Below are positions 11,483 to 25,277 of a DNA stretch of 64,000 bases, in pieces. The position numbers and the translations under genes are program-made. Positions within the stretch are counted from its first letter, which is position 1. The number at the start of each line of letters is the position of its first letter. The notes beneath the pieces are model-generated. The model did not search any database. It saw only the letters and a program-made list of their open reading frames with translations, and was not told the DNA's origin. The stretch lies in the NCBI GenBank assembly GCA_963693285.1, contig OY848918.1, positions 12,572,960 through 12,636,959 of the forward strand, read 5' to 3'. The DNA is from Xestospongia muta (taxonomy: Eukaryota > Porifera > Demospongiae > Haplosclerida > Petrosiidae).

Positions 11483-12260
11483 TCAGATACTACTTACTGG
11501 TGTGCTGGATTTGAGCTACCCCAGACTATTCAGGATAAAGAGAAATACATAATCAGGGTAATATTAGTTGTTATTTGTTTGTATGTTGATTTAGTATTCA
11601 TTTTGTTCTATGATAAACTAAACAAATTAATGATGATTACTATTGATCCTTAATTGCTAGTACATTAAATACAGTTTTATTTACTAAATTAAATATCATA
11701 ATTCAAAAATTATAATAAACACAACAACTGTATGTTTGTTATAGTATTATTATATTAAACAGATTCCTACTACTAATATATTAATAGTTCAGGTTTGGAA
11801 TCAGATTAGAATACTATAATAGACATATAGTAGAATCCTATTAATAAATTAGGAAAACCCATACTAGTACAATAAAGTTATCTTGTTATCTTTCATATTG
11901 ATACAGTTCTCACCACATTTTGATGAAGGAGAAATGAAGCACATGTTCATCACATGTTGATCTATCTCTGTAATGAACTTAACACTACTGACCCAAATGG
12001 TCCATGTTATACTGTCAGTGATATTTTGACCAATCTGTTATTTATTATCTCTCTCTCTCTCTCTCTCTCTCTCATTCTCATAGATGCTATTGATAATTCT
12101 GGTATGACATTCTATCACATGGATACATCATGTCAATATGAAGCTGGCATAATATAAATTGGACATTTTGTGTCTTGACTGATGATTGCAACTTCAAAAG
12201 CTGACCAACTATACCATTTATGGATATTGTTCTTCATCATGTACTCTGATATAAATAATA
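11481..12260 (+). pseudogene. Inverted monooxygenase fragment: exons 4, 5 (part) and 7
   Basis: Plus-strand homologues of exon 4 (11481-11557, YWCAGFELPQ), exon 5 (11907 to about 12045, a broken EAHVHHM region with a frameshift at GAAGGAGAAATG) and exon 7 (12084-12250, in-frame stop TAA after the AGII residues). The end of exon 5, all of exon 6 and most of intron 6 are missing; a short CT tract joins exon 5 directly to the exon 7 acceptor. Non-functional. Confidence 0.85.
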
Positions 12261-13329
12261 TATAGCATGCTTCAAATACTTCATAGATTGCATGCTTTTT
12301 TATATAAACATGTTTTGATTACTAATTACTGTGGAATTGTAGCTCAATAAATTATAACTTCTCAAAAATGCTATGTTGTATTTAGAGTTGTCAGATCATA
12401 GATTCTATAGCCCTCATATAAATAACTAAATTCTTACTTATTAGTAAGAAATACATTCCATTTCACATATCATAATATGAAATGTAATGTACATTGCCTT
12501 TATATAGTGTGGTGAAATAATCATGTTACTTAATTCCCTATTGAAAAGAGAAGTATTCATGACTTTGATGTGACTTCATTACAGAGACAATGTATACAGT
12601 TAGTGTGATTTACACAATCCATTATTATGATATATATACTGACAGTACTAATGGTGATGCTGCTAAATATAATATGATATATAATACTTTGTGGTAGTAA
12701 TAATGATGATGCTCTGTAAATAAACATTAGACAATGCAGCTAAATATTACTACAGTTTGTGTGTGAGGTTAGTGTCATTGTCACAAAGAAAACTTTACTA
12801 GGCATTTCACTAACAAACTAAGAACACAAAAACCAATAAAATTTAGAAGAATAAAAGGTTGCTTAGAAGCCATCTAGGCTAATGGCAGTGATTGAATGAG
12901 ATCAAAGGCTAAGTTAGAAGCAAAGTATATAGACGTTATTTTGCCAATTCTAAAGTTTTCTTTTTCCAGGATAGGACAGACAGACTAAGAATAAACATTC
13001 TGTCATCCTCAAGGTGAACTAACCAATGAAATTGCATAATATAAATATCATATCTTAATAAGTATGTGGTACAAAAGTTGAACTTCTACATTTAAAATGT
13101 AGTGAATAATGAGACGAATGGACATAAGATCATAAGTAATGTTGCTCTGGATATGTTTACAGTTGCTATGGCGATATGAATGTACTTGCTAATGGTAATG
13201 TTATTATGGTGATTGTTAACATGATAGTATAGTTGCTATGATAGCACACATGTTTCTGCTGAAGTAATTGTTGCTATGTTGACTCACACGCTAATACTTT
13301 GGATTATATGGTTTGATGGATTCTGGGAT
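12261..13329. other. Inverted intron 7/8 sequence of the monooxygenase unit, no exon
   Basis: No coding signal. The stretch matches, in reverse orientation, intron 7 and intron 8 of gene 4 (44450-45190; for example the AACATTAGACAATGCAGCTA and TTCCATTTCACATAT words) and matches 38655-39290 directly. Exon 8, which should lie between, is absent. Confidence 0.65.
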
Positions 13330-14575
13330 TTTATGTGTCCAATCAGTTTTAAAACTTGCTGTTTATACATGCAAACTAAACATTAAATATAAATTCAATA
13401 TCTAATAGGATTTGGCATCATTTCGGACAAATTTTGGATAGTTCAAGGAAAAAAATGATTTGCTTCCAAAAAGTGTATAAAATTGATTTTTTGGTAGAAA
13501 ATAGATTTTTAGGAAACTTCTTGATAATGCATAAAAACTACACATCAAACATGAATTTAATCACCAGAAGGTTTTATGCAATATTTCTGACAAATTTGGG
13601 GTAATTACAGGAAAAATTGTTTTTCTTAATTCAATATCTAGTAGGCTTTGGGATTGTTTCTGACAAATTTGGGGTAGTTACAAAGAAAAATCCAAAAGTG
13701 TATAAATTTGGTACTGTGTCTACAATCTTCACTTTTTGGTAGAAATCAATTTAGTGAAACTTGTCAATGATGTATGGAAACTAAACATTAAATGCAAATT
13801 CAATATCCAGTAGGTTTTTGAATTTGTTTCTAAAAAAATTTGGGATAGTTATAGGAAAAATGTTTTTTTCCAAAAGTGGATAAAATCAATATTGTGTATC
13901 ATGCGCTCCTGTGTCTAAATTCCTCACTTTTTGGCAGAAATTTGTTTTTAGTGAAACTTGTCAACAATAAAAAATGATTTCTTCCTAAAAGTGTAAAAAA
14001 TTGATACTGTTTTAAACTCTTCACTGTTTGGTAGAAAATTGGATTTTTAATGAAACTTGTTGATAATGGACGGAAATTAAACAATGGTCATTAATTAAAT
14101 ATCTCATAGGCTTTGAAAATTTTTGTAACAAATTCAAAACATAATGATAAAAAGTAATTTATTCACACTTAAAACAATACTGAGACTAGTGGAATAAGTT
14201 CATAAGTAATGTTGCTATGGATATGTATACAGTTGCTATGGTTTGTTTTCTAGTGGTAATGTTGTTACAGTGATTGTTTCCATGGTAATAGTTGCTATGA
14301 TAATTAATGTTGTTGCTGAAGTAATTGTTGCTATAGTGTGGCTCGTATACTGATGCTTTTTCCTTGGTTTAAATGGTTTCATGGATTTGAGGATTTTATG
14401 TGTCCAACAGGTTTCAAAAAATGTAGAAAATGATACTGTGTTTAAATTCTTCTCTGTTTGGTAGAAAATCGGATTTTTAATGAAACTTGTTGATAATGAA
14501 TGGAAATTAAACAATGGTCATTAATTAAATATCAGCCAGGTTTTGAGAATGATCGTAACAACATTCAAAACATAA
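13330..14575. repeat. Degenerate AT-rich repeat array (spacer family S)
   Basis: Several drifted copies of a unit of very roughly 170-300 bp, with recurring words GACAAATTTGGGGTAGTTAC, CTTCACTTTTTGGTAGAAA, GTGAAACTTGTTGATAATG and AAACTAAACATTAAAT. Further members occur at about 21330-21740, 39296-39620 and 50031-51000. Between the units are GTTGCTATGG-rich stretches (13140-13290, 14205-14340). Short antisense frames here are not credible genes. Confidence 0.7.
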
Positions 14576-14962
14576 TGATGCAAAGAAATTAATTTCTCTC
14601 ATGTTAACGATGTTGTTATGTAAGAATGAATTTCTGTTGGTCATTATAGCTATAGTAAATTTCACATGATCACAGTTTTCAAGTCTTGTAATTGCTGCAT
14701 GCTGTGTCCTCTTCTAATATGTTCACTGTTATATATAGTCTGAGTATAGAACACTATGATTGCTATAGTTATAATCTACTGATACTAACGTTTACAAGAC
14801 ATTAATATTTCTACTATTCTACTAGCAGTGAGAGATAGCATGATAGAGAAAACAACATGAACCAAGGTCATGTTGGTAATTGAAATGAGAGTGATGTTTA
14901 ACTATGATTTGATGGCTGTCCATATAATAATAGTGAAGCCACTAAGCATTTTAATTAGAGTA
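14576..14962. other. 3' flank of gene 2, no gene
   Basis: Shared flank family (TCATTATAGCTATAGTAAAT, then TTGTAATTGCTGCATGCTGT, then CTGAGTATAGAACAC) that recurs near 22700, 39850 and 51230. Nothing coding seen. Confidence 0.6.
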
Positions 14963-15012
14963 TACAATAAGTGATCTTACTGCTTATATAAGCAGTAAGA
15001 TCACTTATTGTA
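14963..15012. repeat. Perfect 50-bp palindrome
   Basis: The left arm 14963-14987 and right arm 14988-15012 are exact reverse complements with no spacer; the centre is TTATATAA. The right arm corresponds to the normal 3' flank seen in the other units (AAGCAGTAACATCACTCATT at 23046 and similarly at 51581); the left arm is the novel half. It lies 137 bp beyond the stop codon of gene 2. Confidence 0.95.
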
Positions 15013-15148
15013 GCCATTAACAATTTTACATAAGTTAAGAAATAATAAAGTAAAAATCTTTGTCAAAAAAAGGATTACCACACATTAAAACTGAAAATTA
15101 GAACACAAAAAATTAAGTAGCAAAACTTCACACAATATTAGAATTAGT

Positions 15149-18100
15149 TCAGTTTATGATGAAGGCTATCAGGGACATAACAAGTGAAGCAGACACTCCA
15201 ACTACAAGAGATCCTGCTCCACTTGGTGACAATGAGTAAGGACACTCCAGTGTTTTATTGGGTTCATTGTATGGACAATTGATGGAAGGAACTTTACCAT
15301 GTGTAAAGTTATATAATTGCTAGAGTATGATATGTTATGAATAAAAGTAAGTAGAGTTATAACATTCTATATTTCTGTATTTATAATAAATTAAGAACTA
15401 TTGCTTAATCTGAGATGTATTCTCTCATGATAACAATATTGCTACAAAAGAAAGAGTTTCTGTTGGTCATTATATATATATATATATATTAAATTTGGAT
15501 GCTAATAGAACATTAAAATGTATATCATATTTACCCCATTGCCATATATATCTGCTGTGAAACTACAGAAAGAAACCTGGTCTGAGTTTAAAAGTGATGA
15601 TTCTAAACCATTGATCTGATCAGGAGTCCAGTCAAGTCTGTTGAAAGTCTCAGTTACTGTTTGATGATTGATCCCTCTTTGAGCCAAAGAAGAAAAGTAT
15701 CCTTGTAGAGTTTGCCTATATGTATAAAAATGATAATTATGCAATATTGTAGGCTATCTTACGGAACATTGTTTACAATAAAAGAGATAAAGCTTTGAGT
15801 ACCAGGACCACTAAGACAATTTGAGATATTACTACGTGGATAGTAGATTGGAAATGATAAACACATTTCTTCTCTAGTACTCTCTCCTCCCTATACATAG
15901 ATACAGATGCTAGAGTTGTCAAAAAAATACTCTGAGCAAACACTTACCAAAGAGACTCCAGTACGAGCTTTACTATCATAGGTACAAGCAACTACTAGCA
16001 TATCACCCTGTTAAAGAAGAAAGTTAGAGTTTATCTACAGTTATACAATCACAGTTAATAAAAACGATATACTAAGAGTATGTGATTAGAATTCCTTACT
16101 GGTTTGACTATCACTTCATCTAGATAAACAGTCTGTTGAAAATTAAAGTCATAGTGAAGATTTTTATCAATTGGTTTCAACTCTTTAATTTGTTTTCCAT
16201 CACGGTATTGTTCAGTACGTCTTAAATGTAGAAGTTCAACTTTTGTACCTAAAAACAGACCAACAATAATGACCGAAAACAACTATCATAAAGTGGAAAT
16301 GTTCAAGGGCAAGGAAAAGTAGTTCTTGCTGTCGAGTAATATAAATATAAAATATATTGTTATCTCAACTAAATGTAATTAACAATGTTATATATAATTA
16401 TAATACTTACCCAGTAGATGAGTATGCAAAGTGTTGGCAAAGATGTGTATGCCTTCTGGAGGAAAAAACTGAAAAAGAGGAAAAATAGCAAATTGGATAA
16501 GTACCATTACAGTGTATATTAGTTCTAGCCTCTTAGTTAGTAATAGATATATCGAGTTTTTTGACTAACTAGATCAATTAATACAAATGAACAACATCAT
16601 AGGATATATAAGTATTAATATGTTTTACCTGAGTACATGATGGAGAACAAAATCCATAAACAGTATAGTTCTCAGCTTTTGGGGGTATAATCATCAGTGG
16701 AGATACATCATGTCCAATTCCCATTATACCAGCATCATATTGACGTGGTGTATCAATGTAATAAAATTTCATACCAGAATTATCAACAACACCTGTGAGA
16801 ATGAGAAAGAGAGAAACAAAGAGAAACAGAGACTAGTTAGAGACAGAGAGAGACAGAGAGAGATTAATTGCTATTCTAAACTCTTATACACAGTATATAA
16901 TATTGTTGTTACTGTGGCACATATTATTACATAATCATGTGAGATGATAATCATCAAATAATCATGTGATATATAACTTGGATATTACATGTGAGATATA
17001 AATCATGTGAGTAGTGAGAGAGAGAGAGAGAGAGAGAGCTGTCATGACATAATAATATGAAGTCATGTGAGACAAGATATCATATTATAATCTAATGATA
17101 GTACAAATAACTCTCACCCGACACTCCATGTGGGTTATCATAATGCATTTGAATGACAGCATAGCGATAGTCATTCCCTCCAATAGGGTAAGCAACATTA
17201 CGTGGATAGATAAAGTCCTAAAACAAATTAATGATATTATTGTTACATAAAGTATTCATAAATCACTTTATCAATTATTACCTGTCTGTCTGTTTTATTG
17301 TAAAAACATTTGTCAGTATTATACATAATTATTCAAAATATAAATATATTAATTTTGTTTGATTCCTCAATTTAGAATTGAAAGCTAACTCAATGAGCTG
17401 GACAATAGCACCAATTCAATAGGTTATAATTACACTAATTAATAAAAATCCAAACAGTAAATATCTTAAACATATAATTAAAATAAGATGGATCTTTACA
17501 GACCTACACAAAGTAACTCAAGTTGACTTGAATTATGTATGTAAACATTGGTTAAATCATTAAAGCATTAATGTTGCATAATATGAACCTACCTCACCCC
17601 CTACAGCCCAAGCACCAATTAGTAGTCCAGAAAGACAATTTGACAAACTCTCACTGACTGTATGACATGGACCATCTGGATCAGTAGCGTTGAGTTCATC
17701 ACAGAGATAGACCAACATGTGATGAACATGTGCTTCATTTCCTTCATCAACAAGTGGTGACACCTGCAGTACCATGACAAAAACACTAAGAACTATTTTG
17801 ACAAACTTTAATTAGGAACTGAAGTACTATAACTAGATCTATTATAAAAACACTGGTAATTGCCTACAGACTGCATTTATCTTGCTCTGGCAAAAAATTG
17901 GTTAGATATCCATGGCTTTATATATGTGTAAGTTTGTTTAGGTTAAGCCTATATGATGCTGTAAGACCAGGAACACACGAAAACTCTTGACAATTAGCAC
18001 TAGTTATTATGCTATGTTATGACTAATTATAATATTATAGATTTAGCTGTAAAGATGAATACAGAATTTTAACCTTGATGATGTATCGCTCTTTATCCTG

Positions 18101-19342
18101 AATAAGTTGTGGGAGCTCAAATCCAGCACACCAGTATGTAGTATCCACACTAGGAATAGTTACCTAAATAATACATTTATGAATTCTGTATAATTGGATC
18201 CATTTAGAAATATTTATGTATTTATGTATAACTTAACGACCTTTAATTAAGTAATTAGAGACTACATGAATATGCAATCAAATTTACCTGCTCTACAGCA
18301 AAAGTAAAGGATTGAGTTCCTGGTGGATTACTAGGTGAATTTAGTAGACCTCCAAGTAAGTTAACACTTCTTGATCCTTTATAATCATGAGCAATAAGTG
18401 TCCCTTCAGCTCCATTAGGAGGATCTTCCTCTTTAAAGCTCCACACAATACGAGATGTACTAGTCTATAATAAAAATGATTATACTGACAGTGCAAAAAT
18501 AAGAGAACCTATAATATCATTATTTGAATAATCTGTGCTCTATCCTAGGCACATCTCTATTTTCTTTTGGGGAATTTTATATAATGGTTGTCTTGCTATA
18601 GAAGTTAATTATTGTGATGAGAAATTCCTGAGTGCATATTTGATTGGAAACCACAGAAGCTGACCAATTTGATATTCACACAACTAACAATTGTGTTAGT
18701 AAAGGTACGAAACTATGAATTTTGTTACACTGTGCAACATGTGACAGTAATTGAACCTATAACACTATTACAAAAGTTAAAATCCACATTAATACACTAG
18801 TACTCACTTTATCAATATTTATATCATTGTTATTTGGATCACACGAAGTGTAGTTTCTGGTAAATTCAACTGTAGTGTGGCCATTACTCTCTTCAGAATT
18901 AGTCAGTATCCAGTCTTGACTTTCATCAATTGAAGGAGTTGAACGTTGGACAGCAAAACGATCCTATAACATAAGACAATTATGATAATTACTTGATACA
19001 TTAATAAATATCACTAGTACTTTAATTTACTGCAAAATCCATTTACTCTATGTACATAATCTAACTTACATTAAAGTAAGCACGACCATCTTGTACCCAT
19101 CCAATTACAACATCAGATCCAGGCATTTGTCCATTAGGAGAGAGACCAAAACCAACCCAACCTGTAGTCCGGACTCTAACTGCAAAAGAAATGTTCTGCA
19201 GTTGTGGATTGTAGGTCCAGTAGAGAGTATATCTCTCATGGAGAGTTACGTTAAACTGATACTTATCAGATAAGTCATGATCAGACATACAAGATGGAAT
19301 AATAAAAAGAAGCACAGCTAAATACAAAGACCAGATAGCCAT
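15149..19342 (-). CDS. MOXD1-like: DOMON and copper type II monooxygenase (DBH-like/MOXD1 family), gene 2 of the array, intact
   Basis: Thirteen exons with exactly the lengths of gene 1: 19342-19070, 18963-18808, 18464-18288, 18163-18074, 17763-17593, 17217-17118, 16792-16629, 16468-16411, 16248-16100, 16007-15948, 15890-15763, 15715-15535, 15319-15149; 625 aa. The signal peptide reads MAIWSLYLAVLLFIIPS. All six putative copper ligands (HHM, QMHY, HTH, EEMC) are present, as is the hydrophobic GPI-type end. Exon 3 ends FTFAVEQ at a GTAAAT donor, where gene 1 uses AVSN and GTATGT. In the stalk the usual CPDSLSPSG reads CPYSLSPSG. With gene 1 it forms subtype A: exon 4 ends IIK at a GTTAAA donor, where subtype B has IIR at GTAATA. 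The TATA-like box is at 19383-19393. Confidence 0.92.
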
Positions 19343-19382
19343 AACTGCAATTGTATATTAGTGCAGACAGAAACTGCTTTTA

Positions 19383-19393
19383 ATTTATATATA
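19383..19393 (-). promoter_or_regulatory. TATA-like box of gene 2
   Basis: Minus-strand TATATATAAAT, about 41 bp upstream of the ATG at 19342, at the same place as in gene 1. Confidence 0.5.
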
Positions 19394-19727
19394 GCCTGAC
19401 TCGAGGGAGGAGCTATACAGGCTAACCTCTCAAATGTCAATGAATACATATAAATGTAACTATCATCCTGTCTGGTAATAATATGGAAGGAAATATATGT
19501 TAGAGCCTACAGGTGGGATAAGACCCGAGACATTAATATAATACAATAAAGGGCACCAGTGAGTGTAAAAAATAAATATTCATAACAATAATAAAGTTCA
19601 TAATTTATTAATCATTAATTTATTATTCATAGACCCACCCTTTTAATCATGAGACAGTAAGTTAAATAAGAAATAAAGTACAATTATAGTCATCACTGTT
19701 AATAAGAATATTTGTCAGCTTCATTCT

Positions 19728-20103
<376 letters not shown>

Positions 20104-20303
20104 NNNNNNNNNNNNNNNNNNNNNNNNNNNNNNNNNNNNNNNNNNNNNNNNNNNNNNNNNNNNNNNNNNNNNNNNNNNNNNNNNNNNNNNNNNNNNNNNN
20201 NNNNNNNNNNNNNNNNNNNNNNNNNNNNNNNNNNNNNNNNNNNNNNNNNNNNNNNNNNNNNNNNNNNNNNNNNNNNNNNNNNNNNNNNNNNNNNNNNNNN
20301 NNN
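20104..20303. other. Assembly gap of 200 N
   Basis: A run of exactly 200 N directly after the TA repeat, so probably a placeholder of unknown real size. Adjacency of gene 2's upstream region and the carrier relic at 20304 is therefore not proven. Confidence 0.98.
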
Positions 20304-20710
20304 TTTCTCTTTGCTTTGTCTATTCCCTTGACTACACTCATACTTTAATCTGATAGTTTTATTGGATTTTACTGAGGCTTTGTCATCTCATGTATTGGTA
20401 TCATTGTATATCGTGGATGTTACTTTGGTTTTTATGATACACTTAAACTAATTGTATTAAGAGAAGATGCTGATGTCATTCTGTCCTTTATGTTAGGTTA
20501 TGTTGAAACCGTTAGTGCTGGTCTTGTCTCCTATCTTGTTGATAAAATTTAACAACATGATGATGACATCAAGAAAGCTATCAAATACAAAGCCTTTTTT
20601 GGTTGTGCTGTTCAGATTTTGAAACATGGAGGGTGCTATGTTCTTTATGAAGGACCTGATGCATGCTAATATTTTTAAGCTTTGTGGTGTTAGTTTTTAT
20701 GATAACATAT
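20304..20710 (+). pseudogene. ADP/ATP carrier (ANT) relic, plus strand
   Basis: Intronless stretch with the carrier words [36 protein letters not shown] and CAVQILKH. It has several stops (for example TAA in place of the RRRMMM region: DKI-stop) and frameshifts, and its start lies in the gap. This is the only carrier copy on the plus strand. Mitochondrial carriers of this family exchange ADP and ATP across the inner membrane; this one cannot. Confidence 0.85.
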
Positions 20711-23212
20711 ATTTTATCTTTACATGCCCAAGTATGTCATATACTTTTATCATTATCATTACTTTGTTTAAGAATAAAGTTTATCAAGTACATATGTATA
20801 GTATTTAAAAACATGTAATTACAGTTAATGTAAAAATGAAAGATTTATCATTAAAATTTGTACTGTTTTGTGATTATAGTTAGTTTTAATTCAACTAACT
20901 CCACACAGTAAATATGATAACTAACCATACACAAGACAGTCTCAAGCAGTTAACAACATTACATAAGAACTATATATAAATGTTCATAGTAACTTAGTGA
21001 CCATTACATAATTAATCTCTATCATTTACATTTTAATTATGTACAAACATCACAATACCTATATATATATATATATAATGAACTCAAAATACTGCAGGTG
21101 TTACATGGTTCTAGAGATAACATCAAAGTGATCACATGGTCTCAATTTTCAAGTCTTGTAATTGATGCAAGCTATGTGTCTTCTTCTAATATATTTACTG
21201 TTATATATAGTCTGAGTATAGAACACAATGATTGCTATAGTTATAATATGCTAATAGCACACATGTTGCTGCTGAAGTAATTGTTGCTATAGTGACTGAT
21301 ACTTTTTGTATAGATTATGATACTTTTTGTTTGTATAGTTTGAAGGATTTTGGAATTTTATGTGTCCAATTGGTTTTAAAACTTGTTATTTATGCATGTA
21401 AACTAAACATTAAATGTTAATTCAATATATAATAGGATTTGGCATCATTTCAGACAAATTTGGGATAGTTATAAGAATGAAAACTGCTTTCTTCCTAAAG
21501 TGTATAAAGTAGGTACTATGTCTAAATTCTTCACTTTTGGTGGGAAATTGGATTTTTAATGAAACTTGTTGATAATGGATGGAAATTAAACCATGCTCAT
21601 TAATTAAATATATTGGTAGGTTTTAACAATGATTATAACAAAATTCAAAACATAAATGATACAAAAGAATTACTTTTAGTCTTAAAACAATAATGAGATT
21701 AATGGTCATAAGATCATAAGTAATGTTGCTATGAATATGCATATAGTTATTAAATAAATATCGCCAGTACTTTATTTTTATATGCAAAATCCATTTAGTC
21801 TATATGCATAATCTAACTTACATTAATGTAACCACAAGATGCTAAAGTTATGTTGCTTTTAGTGCAGTGAATATTGGTATGTAAAATTATTATAATAAAT
21901 AATTTAAATTTATCTGCAGGGACTTATGTTTTATGTGGTTAAGCTCTACAAATTGCTGATTGTATTTTAATTACATGAGGTGTTATAACCCAAAGCATAT
22001 TTGTACATGTGACTTTGTTAAAGATACTAAGTGTATACATATAATGTTGTGCTATCGATAATAATTAAGTCACACCCCATAACATGACAATTGATATAAT
22101 TATCATACACATGCACACTTAACTACCACTACTGAAGCTGTAGTATGACAGCCTTAAGGCCAAACGTTCTGACCTCAAGATTAATTGTATGACAGCTACA
22201 TCTGCAGGACAACAATAATTTATATAATTATACAGGTCAATCTCACAAAAGATCGCTTCATCAAAAGTCCATTTTATTGTAGGATGATAGTTCAATGAAT
22301 AATATTGTTCTTGGAATAGACCATACTACTATATATATAAGCACAATGTATAGCTATAGCTACAAGAGATAATAGTGATGCAGGATGCATTCACTATAAG
22401 GACGATTGACTATAGGACAATTTTTCTATAGACCACAAGGCTATAGGACAATTGTGCATAAGACAACAATACTACATGGCGATCCTTGTATACACCCAAA
22501 CTGTGACCTACCAGGCAATCACAAAGAAACTTTACCATATAGTTTTATAATTGGTAGAGTATGATATATTAGGATTAAAGTAAGTAGAGTTATATATACT
22601 CCACGTATATTTCTGTATTTATAATGAATTGAGAATTATTGCTTAATCTAAGATACTATTCTCTCATATTAACAATGTTGCTATGTAACAAAGAATTTCT
22701 GTTGGTCATTATAGCTATAGTAAATTTTACATGATTCCAGTTTTCAAGTCTTGTAATTGCTGCATGCTGTGTCCTCTTCTAATATATTCACTGTTTATAT
22801 AGTCTGAGTATAGAACACAATGATTGCTATAGTTATAATCTACTGATACTAACATTTACAAGACATATTTAATATTTTTACTATTCTACTAGCAGTGAGA
22901 GATTGCATGATTGAGATAATACAATAAACCAAGGTCATGTTGGTAATTGAAATGAGAGTGATGTTCAACCATGAGTTGATGGCTGTCCATATAATAATAG
23001 TGAGGACCTAGCTAGATATTAATTAAAGATCTTAGCACTAAACATTTTAATTAAGCAGTAACATCACTCATTGTAGCCATTCAAAATTTTACATAAATTA
23101 AGAAATAAGAAACTAAAAATATTCATCAAAAAGGAACTATCACATATTAAAACTAAAAATAAGAGCACAAAAAAATTTAAGTAGCAAAACTTCACACAAC
23201 ACTAGAATTAGT
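20711..23212. other. Long spacer with repeat families, no gene
   Basis: No exon recognised. Contents: S-family AT repeats (about 21330-21740); the shared 3' flank family twice (about 21130-21260 and 22640-23000); intron 1-like words near 21760-21830 that end before exon 1 (TATGCAAAATCCATTTAGTC, then ACTTACATTAATGTAACCAC); and a TATAGGACAATTGTGCATAA segment (22380-22480) also seen near 30320. Short frames are consistent with chance. Confidence 0.55.
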
Positions 23213-25054
23213 TCAGTTTATGATGAGGGCTATCAGGGACAAGACAAATGAAGCAGACACTCCAACTACAAGAGATCCTGCTCCACTTGGTGACAATGAG
23301 TCAGGACACTCCAATGTTTTATTGGGCTCATTGTATGGACAATTGATGGAGGGAAGTTTGTAATATGTAAAGTTATATAATTCCTAGAGTATACAAGATA
23401 TATGTGAATAAAAGTAAGTAGAGTTATATACACTCTATATTTGTATTTATGATAAATTGAGAAGTATTGTTTAATTTAAGAAACTATTCTATCATATTAA
23501 CAATGTTGGTATGTAACAAAGAATTTTTGTTGGTCATTAATAGGTATAGTAAAATTTGTATGCTAATAGAACATTAAAATATGTCTCATTTACCCCATTG
23601 CCATATATATCTGCTGTGAAAGTACACCAAGCAGACTGGTTTGAGTTTAAAATTGATGATTCTAAACCATTAATCTGATCAGGAGTCCAGTCAAGTGTGT
23701 TGAAAGTCTCAGTTACTGTTTCATTATTGATCCCTCTTAGAGGCAAAGAACCAAAATATTCTTGTAGAGCTGGTCTATATGTATAAAAATGTTATTATGC
23801 AATCTTACGGAACATTGTTTATAACAAATGGAGTAAAGCTTTGAGGACCAGGTCTACTAAGACAATTTGAGATATTACTACGTGGATAGTAGATTGGAAA
23901 TGAAAAACACATTTCTTCTCTAGTACTCTCTCCTCCCTATATATATACATAAGTATTCAAAAGTGTTAAAAACATAACATAATGATAATTCATATAGACA
24001 CATACCAAAGTGACTCCACTACGACTCTGACTATCATAGGTACAAGCAACTACTAGTATATCACCCTGTGAAATAAGAACATAAAGTTTATCTAAACCTT
24101 ACTAATACAAAGTAAACCTTATCAAGGGTGTATCTGTAGGGGGGAGGTGCCTGGAGTGTGCAAGCACCTCCAAATGTTTTGATCAAAATTTATATAATAA
24201 TAATTTGTGGCAATATCAATTTAATACATATAAAAAGTAGGAAATCATCAGAAAAATGTTCTTAAAATTAGTTCGATACAACATATTAAAGCCTGTAAAA
24301 GTAGCATAAGCTGTTTTGTGAGAACTACATTGAAGATTGGGATAATAATCAGTCCCACCCATTGATATATATTGAGTTTTATAATTTATCAATTGTCCTT
24401 CTGTTGAAACTAAGTTTTAAAGACAAATCATTCCTGTGTACTTTAATTTTATTAAAGTGTAGATTTGGTTAACTAAACCCTGAGAACTAAATCTAATGTT
24501 CTATCAATAAGTAATAATGATGTTTATAACCATGCTCCTTGCACTTTGTTTATCATTACAATGCATCAATTATGTTATTATAAATACAATGCATAATTAA
24601 ATTATTACTGTAGTGATTTAGCTATTATAAATTAATTAGCAAATTTATTTTGCAATAGACCTACTACTGATGATCATTACTTTTTCTAGTATAAAAATTG
24701 GCTATAAAGTGAGCCTTAGGCTGTCTTTAGATAGACCACTGGTTTTAAAGTGGTCCTTCGCTTAATTATACATAATCCTCTAACCTAATGTAATTATAAA
24801 ATACCTTTGGAAGTTCTGTGCATTGATCTCTAAAAACATATAGATCATAATGTCTACTTACTGGTTTAACAATCACTTCATCTATGTATATAGTTTGCTG
24901 GAAATTAAAGTCATACTGAAGATTTTTATCAATTGGTTTCAACTCTTTAATCTGTTCTCCATCACGACATTGCTCAGTACGTCTTAAATGTAGAAGTTCA
25001 ACTTTTGTACCTAAAAACATACTAACAATAACTACTGAAAACAACAAATTATAA

Positions 25055-25277
25055 ACTGTAAAATTAATACGTTACTTTAACAACTAATTTGTACTTTATA
25101 TGTGTGAATTACTATGGAATCTAGAATTTATGTGAATTACTTACTGTAGAATTTGATTGGATATAAGAGTACATCACACCAACAAATTAGACAGTCAGTA
25201 ATACACAAGAAATGTATATTTCATAGTAACCATGTAAGCCACAAATCAGTTGTTAAAATGACATATTAATATTACGG
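25055..25277. mobile_element. MITE (family M) replacing exons 7-8 of gene 3
   Basis: The left end ACTGTAAAATTAATACGT and the reverse complement of the right end (CCGTAATATTAATATGT) are similar. Inside are paired subterminal blocks (TTTAACAACTAATTTGT against ACAAATCAGTTGTTAAA). Homologous elements lie at 31437-31659, 30110-30313, 36492-36695 and 53947-54158. Confidence 0.75.

Noticed and set aside
13330..14575. Regular spaced repeats considered as a CRISPR-like or satellite array
   Set aside because: Units are degenerate, irregularly spaced and AT-rich, with no constant repeat/spacer pattern; the genome is eukaryotic.
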